DNA of 64,000 bases from Actinostola sp. cb2023 (Eukaryota; Cnidaria; Anthozoa; Actiniaria; Actinostolidae): positions 124,001 through 188,000 of the forward strand of contig JAUJYZ010001440.1 of the NCBI GenBank assembly GCA_033675265.1. Direction: 5' to 3'. The position numbers and the translations under genes were made by a program. This document shows positions 56,243 through 64,000 of the stretch, in pieces (the stretch's first letter is position 1; every line of letters begins with the position of its first letter). The notes below the pieces were generated by a model. That model was given only the letters and a program-made list of their open reading frames with translations, was not told the origin of the DNA and searched no databases.

Positions 56243-59200
56243 AATAATGATGATGATGATGATGATAACAATGATGATGATGATGATGATAATAATGATG
56301 ATGATGACGATGATGATGATAATAATGATGATGATGATGATGATGATAACAATGATGATGACGATGATGGCGATAGTGATGGTGACAGGCTTGACATTGC
56401 TTGCAGTATCATCGATGTCGATGTCGATGATGACGTTGGCTGTTGTGACGTCAATATCGATGATGAACTTAACTGTGTCAGTGACGAAGTTGGTTGCAGC
56501 AGTGACATCGACATTGATGATGTCACTAGTCGCGGTGACGTCGAAGTCGAAGACGGGCCTGGCTGTGATGACGTCGATATTGATGACGTTGTTCGGTCCT
56601 GTACAGATATCGACAAAAATGATGTCCTTGGTAGCAGTGTCGGCGATATCGATGACGAGCTTGGCTCTGGTGACGTCGACAATGTCGATGATGACGTTGG
56701 TCGTTGCAACGTCATTGTTGACGGCGATGACGTCAATATCGACGACGATGTTGTTACCACTGATGATGATGACATGGAAGATAGTTGAGCAGATGATGAA
56801 ATAGGCGATGATGATCTTAGTTGTTGCATTGATGCCGAGATTGCTGATGATGCCGTCATCATGATATATGATGATGATATTGCATGCAAAGACATGGATC
56901 TTGAAGATCCCGACGTCATTGGTACAACAGACGTCAGTGATGACGTCATAGATATTGACTTAGACGATGATGATGTCACTATTTGAGGTTTTGGTGTCGA
57001 TGCCACATATGACGTCACTGCTTGTTGTGACGTCAAAAATAATGATGACGTTGCATGACGTATCGTAGACATCGATAATGACGTTTGACTAATGTGTGTC
57101 GACACCGATGACGTAGTCAGTTGCTGTGACGTTGAGAATGATAAAATGGATGTTTGTTGTGCTGATGACTCAGTTTGCATCGGCGTTGATGACGACATTG
57201 AAGTTGGTTGGACAATTAAGGGTGATGACGTTGATTTTAGTGACGTTGATATCGCAGGTGATGACGTTCGTAGCGTCGACACCGATGACGTCGTTATCGA
57301 AGATGATTGTGTTGGTTGCAGTATCGTCGATACCAAAGATGACGATGGATGCTGTACCATGAATATGGATGATGATGATGATTCCAGTGACGTCATTGTT
57401 GATGATGACGTTGGCTGTAGTGACGTAGTTATCGATAACGATGACTGTGGTGACGTCGATACCACTGATGACGATGGATGCTGTACCATGAATATCGACG
57501 ATGACGATGATTCCAGTGACGTCATTGTTGATGATGACGTTGGTTGTAGTGACGTAGAGAATGATGACGGTGACTGTGGTGACGTCGATACCAATGATGA
57601 CGATAACTGCATTAGCATCAGTGTCGATGATGACGATGATTCCAGTGACGTCATTGTTGATGATGACGTTGGTTGTAATGACGTAGATAATGATGACGAT
57701 GACTGTGGTGACGTCGATACCAATGATGACGATAACTGTATTTGTATCAGTGTCGATGTTGACGTTGATTCCAGTGACGTCATTTTCGATGATGACGTTG
57801 ATTGTGATGACATCGATACCGATGATGATTGTGAATGCAAGAGCATCGAAGATGCGAGTGACGGTGCGAGTGACGTCATGGTCGATGATGACGCCTGTTC
57901 TAGTGATGTCAATATTAGAGATGAGCTTGTCTGAGGTGTCGTCGATACCGAGGCTGACAATGAATGCAGGAACATCGAAGTTGATGATGACAATGGTTCC
58001 ACTGACGTCATTGACGACGATGACGTCTGTTGTAGTGATGGTGACAGGCTTGGCAGTGCTTGCAGTATCATCGACGTCGATGATGACGTTGGCTGTTGTG
58101 ATGATGGTGATGATGATGATGATGGTGATGGTGGCGATGATGATAATGACAGGCTTGACAGTGCTTGCAGTATCATCGACGTCGATGATGACGTTGGCTG
58201 TTGTGATGATGGTGATGATGATGATGATGATGATGGTGGTGAAGATGGCGATGATGATGATGACAGGCTTGACAGTGGTTGCAGTATCATCGACGTCGAT
58301 GATGACGTTAGCTGTTGTGACGTCAATATCGATGATAAACTTAACTGTGTCTGTGACGAAGTTGGTTGCTGCAGTGACATCGGCATTGATGACGTCATCA
58401 GTTGCGGTGACGTCGAAGTAGTAGACGGGCTTGGCTGTGATGACGTCGAAGATGACGTTAGTAGTGGTGTCGTTGAAGTCGATGTCGCCGTTGGTATAAT
58501 TGACGTTGACAATAAAGATGAGGTTTGGTGTGATGACGTCAATACAGTTGGTTGCAATGACGTCGAAGGCTGTACTGTCGTCGTACTTGTGGATGACGTC
58601 ACTGTTGATTGTAATGACGTAGAAGGTTGTAAAACCAAGTGCGTAGTCCTTTTTGATGACGACACTGTTGGTTGCAATGACGTCGAAGGTTGTACTGTCG
58701 TCGTTCTTGCGGATGACGTCACTGTTGATTGCAATGACGTCGAAGGTTGTCCTGTCTCCGTACTTGTGGATGACGTCACTGCTGGTTGCAATGACGTAGA
58801 AGGTTGTAGTGTCGTCGTACTTGTGGATGACGTCACTGCTGGTTGCAATGACGTAGAAGGTTGTACTGTCGTCGTACTTGTGGATGACGTCACTATTGGT
58901 TGCAATGACGTAGAAGGTTGTACAATCGTCGTACTATTGGATGACGTCACTATTGTTTGCGACGAAGTCGAAGGTTGTACTGTCGTCGTACTTGTGGATG
59001 ACGTCACTATTGGTTGCAATGACGTAGAAGGTTGTACAATCGTCGTACTATTGGATGACGTCACTATTGTTTGCGACGAAGTCGAAGGTTGTACTGTCGT
59101 CGTACTTGTGGATGACGTCACTATTGGTTGTAATGATGTAGAAGGTTGTCCTGTCGTCGTACTTGTGGATTTCGTCACTATTGGTTGCAATGACGTAGAA

Positions 59201-59597
59201 GGTTGTCCTGTCGTCGTACTTGTGGATGACGTCACTATTGGTTGCGATGACGTCGAAGGTTGTACAATCGTCGTACTTTTGAATGACGTCCCTGTTGTTT
59301 CCAATGACGTAGAATGTTGTACTGTCGTCATACGTGTTGATAGCAATGACGTCCTAGTCGATGATGACATCATCGAATATTTCTCAGAAGATATCGATAT
59401 AGAAGCTGACGTTGTTTGTACTGGTGTCATTATCGATGACGTTGTTGACGATGTACTTGGTTGCGTTGACGACGTCACCATGGGAATTGTCGTCATTGTT
59501 ATCGAACTTACTGGTGTACTTGGTGACAAAGTTGGTGATGCAGTCACAGATGTATTCGATGCCAATATCGTTGCATTTACTGTAAGACTCAAGGTTC
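54278..59597 (-). CDS. Gene B (whole model, 5' incomplete): SEA-domain tethered mucin with YVNN tail
   Basis: Three exons found: 59597-55498, 54695-54528 and 54352-54278, phases 1-0, 0-0, 0-stop. Order: Ser/Thr/Pro mucin domain of more than 1100 residues, SEA domain, transmembrane helix, basic stop-transfer, tyrosine-containing tail. This is the MUC1/MUC16-type layout (family knowledge). The exon with start codon and signal peptide must lie to the right of 59597 and was not identified. Likely a surface mucin with possible signalling tail (inference). Confidence 0.85.
54391..54500. repeat. (GGAGCA)n hexamer array in gene B
   Basis: About 18 units in the short intron between the two tail exons of gene B, starting 27 bp after the exon 3 donor. 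Confidence 0.95.
54528..54695 (-). CDS. Gene B exon 3: cytoplasmic tail, stop-transfer part
   Basis: A 168-nt exon, phase 0-0, starting VYVQRIKKKRKNYDLW: a basic stop-transfer cluster right after the helix, then a tail with several tyrosines and acidic/polar residues. Acceptor GTTACAG; donor GTAAGT. A (GGAGCA)n array follows within 30 bp. Confidence 0.85.
54748..54843. mobile_element. Small palindromic element
   Basis: GTTATTTACCGGTCAGGAGC...GATAGGGAAAACTGTG and its near complement, centred on CCCGAGGACAC. Confidence 0.65.
55020..55290. mobile_element. Fold-back MITE in gene B intron
   Basis: ACAGTCATTCTCAAAAAGGT and AGAAGACTGCAATACTACAA-like left arm; the right arm is the complement ending TTTTTGAGAATGGCTGTATA. 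Lies between the TM exon and the first tail exon. Confidence 0.78.
55498..59597 (-). CDS. Gene B exon 2: PTS mucin domain, SEA domain and transmembrane helix
   Basis: A 4100-nt exon, phase 1 to 0, 1366 codons without a stop. The acceptor is TTTGTTTAG at 59598. It opens with TLSLTVNAT, then a Ser/Thr/Pro domain: 19-residue repeats of the type TTTVQPSTSLQPIVTSS (about 58560-59330), longer Met/Ser-rich repeats, and poly-Ser/Pro runs near 55980-56380. The SEA domain follows (ELERKMEDQL, VDVVGFFQGS, VNFKVISK); the GS in FFQGSTG sits where SEA domains self-cleave. The helix EVVLIVACLLVSL...ILA ends at the donor GTAAGT. Without the splice the frame would stop four codons later. Confidence 0.9.
58560..59330 (-). 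repeat. 57-bp coding repeats in gene B
   Basis: About 12 tandem 57-bp units encoding 19 residues of the type SSTSTTTVQPSTSLQPIVT. Units differ mainly by substitutions that keep Ser/Thr/Pro. Most contain the palindrome TGACGTCA. Confidence 0.9.
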
Positions 59598-59639
59598 CTA
59601 AACAAAATGAGAACAATTTGAACTTTAGAACCAACCGAT

Positions 59640-60550
59640 TGGAAAAGGTGGCCGGATGTTTTACTTTGTGCGCGTACCTAAATCAGTACTGCTCGCAACC
59701 GACTACAAATTATCTGAGATGAGTATTATGCAAATGGCGTTTCCACGCGAACATTTCTATTCTTCATTTGTCGCCAGCAGTGCCATTTTCTTTGGAGGGG
59801 AGGGGTGGAAAGTGGGGAACTCGAGATGCTTTGGGTGAAGACGACTACTCGGGTTCGAAGTCGACATGCGATACTTCAAGTAGAGCCTCTAGAACGCCGT
59901 TTGCGGAAACTCACGCACGCGATAGGTCGAGCTCTACCACGATATATATATTGTTGCCGTAAAAATGCGATGATTTAGCCAACGCACAGTCAGTGCGCAG
60001 TGAGCTACAAGCCAAATAGATCTGTTGAATCAATCAAATTAAAGCTGCTCGCGCGATGCTCTAAAACATTGTTTCAGAATTTTTAGTCAGTTTGCAGGTT
60101 TTGCAAATTACTCTAAGAAGTTGTGTATGTCCATTAATTACAATCAAGATTGCTCTTGTATATGGTCACACGTCACTGATGTATATATAAGCTATAACTA
60201 GCAATAAATCAGTAGCAATATACTTAACAAACGCCAGATTATTATTTTAAGTTTTCCAAACTTACTTTGTTACAACAATTTTAGTTTGTACTACCTCAGT
60301 AAGGAAATATATAATCGATCAATTCAAAACCCGTCCCTACTGGTGACGTCATTACACGTACGATTTTTGTGTTACCTTAATTTGCCGATGACTAATCGAA
60401 GTAGAGCAGCCGGATGGAGTTTCGTAATATTCATGCTTTCTCGCTTTTATTTTTATTTAATAATAATAACAATAATTTAATACTTATATAGCGCAAAAGT
60501 TACATGTAAATATGATGCGCTTAGATCATAAGTTTAGGTGACTTAATTTA
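59640..60550. other. Unassigned sequence upstream of gene B exon 2
   Basis: Expected to contain or precede the unidentified first exon of gene B. No convincing ATG-signal-peptide exon with phase-1 donor was seen. Confidence 0.4.
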
Positions 60551-60552
60551 CA

Positions 60553-62985
60553 ATTCTCGGCGCACTCGTCTTTGACAAACTTTGGGTCATAACTTCCTCT
60601 CCTTTCATGCAATTACCATAAAACATTGGCAACTATTAGAGCTATCATTCACCTATAATACACGGCCGTATGATGGCCACCAAAATTAAGCACTGAAATT
60701 ACTCCAAAGATTGCTTTATCTCCAACGATTTTGCTATAACTTGGTCAGGTTATGAATTATGAAATGTCAATCTGTCCCGCTACGCGGTCGTGCAATTTTG
60801 TAATCGCGCGTTTGATTTCAGACCAAATTGCACTCCACTCAGTTCAATTACCATTATAAAGTGATTCCAAAACTTTCATCCAAAAATAAACAAGATCCAA
60901 TTTTTTCCAAAACATTGAGTTTACTTAAGGTGATTCCCTTGAATTGCATTGCGCACGCTCTACTGCGCACGATTCTGAATAAAATTTTAGTTGACGAGCG
61001 CGCGCTAACTTACGCCATCGAGCTCGCGCACATTGGAGACCATTGGAAATCGTGAAATATTTCAAGTGTAACTGAAGTTTTCTCAAAATAAATCGAAAAC
61101 GAGCACGGTGACCCCCATTTTTTATTCAATAACTTTCATCACACTATAGTTCTCTAGTATATAGCAAAGTATTAAAAAAAGTTAGGATTTCAAACATTAA
61201 AAAAATTGAATGAAAGCATACGGAGTATCGATTTTTAGACCCTCTCGGTGGTTCGAACATCTGTGTTTTTTGTTCTATTTTTCGACAACTATGCAAAATT
61301 CGAGCATTTCTTACTATCAGACGGTAGGCTAGAGATACAAAAGCTATAGCAACCACTTTAGTTCATTATTAATAGTTTGTCTTTTAAGTTGTGGAAAATT
61401 ATTTACCCGATCCCGATGTCACGCGAGACTCGACGGAAAGACCTAAAATACCATAATTTCAAATCAGTGTAGCGCAAAAATGAGCGCGGTGACCCCCTGT
61501 TGTTAGTGCATTTTTTGAAACTCAATACCGTAATGTATCACCATGCCAAGTTATAGAAAATTCTAGGATTTGCTTCTATTTCAAGGGAATCACCTTAAGT
61601 TCTAATATTATTTAAACTAGTCGTTTCTGGTAGAAAGTGAAGTGCTGCGAGTTGTGCACTGCCGTACAGTACATGGTAACACATAAAAGTGAAATGTAGC
61701 TGTCAATGCATATATGTGGTTGTCCCTTAATTATCAGCAAGGTGCATTAGTTGTAAAATAAAATAATAAAAATGTGGTATAATAATAATAATAACTTTAT
61801 TACTGTGTCATGTGTTCTAGCTTACAAGAAACCTATTTCCCTCCCATATATCTACTGATTCTCATTCCCACCCTTGTCCCATCCCACATCTCCATTGATT
61901 CTCATTCCCATCCCGGTCACATTGTTCCACTCCATGTCTCTATTAATTATCATTCCCACCCGCTATAATAATCTGGTCATGGACAGACAGCTATAGACAT
62001 GTACCAGCACTAAAAGCATGCAATACTTTGCACTATTTATGTTACACGCTTGTAATAGTTTGTACTCTACTGATATGCAGTATTAAATTAATACAAATAT
62101 GGATTCAATGAAATAGAGAATTGTGTTTGGTGTATATTATATACAATGTTACTGGCCAGATATCAGGAAAGATGTCGAAGCCTCATAGCAGACTTGTAGA
62201 AGATAAAAGTATGATCAGGATGGATCGTATAATTTGATTCAGTAGTTGCCTCAATGCCAATGGCAATGGCATGGGCCGGATTGGTTTGACGAAGACCAAC
62301 GAGCTCGATCAGGTAGATAGGTCAGCGACAGCATCGGGGATACTAACTGTGTCTTTCAAAAGCATTCAAGTACATGCTGTCTCCTTCGGTCAACTCTGAT
62401 CGACTCACTGTAGAAGTAACTTAAGCTTATGTACTTCATTGTGGAACTGGACGTGACTGAGCACACAACCATAACAGCGTTGAAAACTCATAAAATAACA
62501 TGGTCTTCCCCTTGAAATGTCACTAAATTGTTCATGACCCTGATGAATGCTTCCAGCAATGAATAAAGTTGCATTTGACATCATGGATTTGTAGAAAACG
62601 AACACTTTCCTGGCTTGAATCAGCGAAAAATAAACGATACTCAATATCGATTGAACGTGTTGCGAGTGTGCGCTGATCAAAAGTACCGTGGCTCACAAAA
62701 TCATCTCCAGGCACTCCGTGAAATGCAGTCGAGATTCTCGTTGCATCCACATAAGTGCCCAGATCCCACACGACCACACATGACACAGGAACTCCGTCAA
62801 GATTAGTTTCGCTGCTCGCCTGGCGGCTCGCAGCAAAAAATATTCTGCAGTGCAGTCGAATTATATCGTATTATAGGTGAATGATAGCTCTAATAGTTGC
62901 TAATGGTGCATGACAATTGCATAAAAGCAGAGGAAGTTATGACCCAAAGTTTGTCAAAGACGAGTGCGCCGATAATTATATTAAC
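60553..62985. mobile_element. Large inverted-repeat element of about 2.4 kb
   Basis: Arms of about 110 bp: 60553-60660 (GGCGCACTCGTCTTTGACAA, AACTTTGGGTCATAACTTCC) and the complement at 62873-62985. The interior has no recognisable transposase and contains the TTAA element at 60925-61598. Confidence 0.65.
60925..61598. mobile_element. TTAA-flanked element with GGTGATTCCCTTGAA ends
   Basis: TTAAGGTGATTCCCTTGAA at the left and TTTCAAGGGAATCACCTTAA at the right, 674 bp, non-coding. Nested inside the larger inverted repeat. Confidence 0.8.
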
Positions 62986-62993
62986 GGCCGACC

Positions 62994-63130
62994 TTAAAGT
63001 GCCTATAACCCCCATTTTGATGTCAATCTCAATAAAAAGTACTTGATTTTATAAGATGTTCTGCGAAAACGATTTTCGATTCCGAGGAATCCTTGATTTG
63101 TTATGAATTTTTGAAAGTAGTTAAAAACGG
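62994..63130 (+). mobile_element. Left end of an AGTGCCTAT-type element
   Basis: TTAAAGTGCCTATAACCCCC matches the ends at 44819 and 46029. The opposite end was not found before the window edge. Confidence 0.5.
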
Positions 63131-63850
63131 CTTTTTCCGAGCGGTTGCAGACCCGGGATCAATGATGTTGGGAGACTGGGCCGAGCTCGGTTGTGACGTC
63201 CAGTAGGGACAACAACAACCGAACGTATCCCAAAATCACTAGAACTTCTGAGAGATTTCACTTTATTCAGGTCTATCAGGAGCCCATATTGAATTTAATT
63301 GCGGCATAGAGCAGTACACAGTATTCTATAATCTTACTGTCAATAATAAGCTACATTTTGAGCCCTATATATACGGCTGAACAAATTATTATTAATGCAA
63401 ATGATGGCCGGGTGAATCCCTTTGGCACAACGCTAGCTACAGGACTTCAAAAATTAGATTGATCGCTTGTAAAAAAGTCAACTAGATGCATGGTTTATGG
63501 ATGTAACAATTACCCAAACCTTCAAGAAGGTATTGGTCTTCATTTATTCCTATCTCAGGCGATGACCGACCAGCTAAAGGACGGCGAAATCACTGCGGCG
63601 CTGAGACCTAAACTCGATAACGGTGGGATTTGTGCCGAACTGTAATAAAAGCTCAAGCTTTTTATCTAATACATATTTTATGTTTATACCTATAAAGGTT
63701 GCATATCAACACTGCATGGGAGTGAGGTTTATATCACCGAAATACACACAATTAAATTGTTACTGTACGTATACAAGCTGTATTTCAATCTACAATTCAG
63801 TGTATTCGATCCCAATAGCTAGCATTCAGCATTGTTGTATGTGGATTCTC
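63130..63850. other. Unassigned sequence at the right edge
   Basis: No feature recognised apart from short unremarkable open frames. Confidence 0.35.
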
Positions 63851-63858
63851 TGACATCG

Positions 63859-63890
63859 CTATTTATTACCGACATACTCAGTGGGTTTAT
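63859..63890 (-). CDS. Possible terminal exon of another gene
   Basis: After TTTGTTTCAG there are 32 nt (two completing bases plus ten codons, KPTEYVGNK then TAG). The acceptor is good, but there is no further support. Confidence 0.18.
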
Positions 63891-64000
63891 CTGAAACAAA
63901 AAAGAAGAGTAATAATTGTTCTTTTGTTATAGACCGGGTATAGAATTTATTGAAAAATACTTCGTATTTTAACATGATAATATAAAGTAAATATCGCAAA

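Noticed and set aside
55889..59722. Long plus-strand open frames (Asp/Val-rich, 243 to 377 residues) opposite the gene B mucin exon
   Set aside because: They mirror the repetitive Ser/Thr codons of the minus strand, have no domain or signal peptide, and the minus frame has SEA, TM and splice sites.

Overview
The window looks like nuclear DNA of an invertebrate animal, most likely a cnidarian (anthozoan-like), although the species cannot be fixed from sequence alone. The reasons are GT-AG introns, phase-1 exons carrying extracellular modules (LU/Ly6-uPAR, EGF, NIDO, AMOP, VWD, SEA), tethered-mucin architecture, AT-rich non-coding DNA, and a very high load of short fold-back (MITE-like) elements and satellites. 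No rRNA, functional tRNA, CRISPR or prokaryotic feature was seen.

Two genes can be reconstructed, both on the minus strand. Gene A (about 44.2 kb down to about 0.8-2.0 kb) was assembled exon by exon from splice sites, reading phase and domain matches. Its 31 confident exons are phase-compatible without exception. The order from the N-terminus is: signal peptide, LU1, EGF1, LU2, three small Pro/Thr linker exons, LU3, EGF2, LU4, EGF3, EGF4, NIDO (5 exons), AMOP, VWD (2 exons), post-VWD region, Ig-like/EGF-EGF region, five EGFs, Thr-rich stalk, SEA-like juxtamembrane region with a RSRR furin-type site, transmembrane helix, and a possible short tail. The NIDO-AMOP-VWD-EGF-TM half is MUC4-like. 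The LU/EGF half is a duplicated LU-EGF-LU cassette. With the tentative tail exon the frame closes at 2010 residues. Gene B (59.6 kb down to 54.3 kb) is a second tethered mucin: a long Ser/Thr/Pro domain with 57-bp repeats, a SEA domain, one transmembrane helix, a basic stop-transfer segment, and a cytoplasmic tail ending in a YVNN motif of the Grb2-SH2 type. Its first (signal peptide) exon was not found.

Between the genes (44.3-54.2 kb) and to the right of gene B (59.7-64 kb) I see no genes, only fold-back elements, dispersed repeats and unassigned AT-rich sequence.

The most unusual signal is the relation of tandem repeats to 5' splice sites in gene A. Four arrays are tandem copies of an exon 3' end together with its splice donor (EGF1, EGF2, NIDO exon 3, last EGF). 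A 2.3-kb, 40-bp satellite starts at the donor of EGF3 and carries a GTAAGG donor-like hexamer in most copies. Many other satellites (6-, 7-, 8- and 11-mers, among others) begin within roughly 10-110 bp downstream of a donor. Possible explanations are repeat birth at 5' splice sites during transcription, or tolerance of arrays only there. The sequence shows the pattern but not the mechanism.
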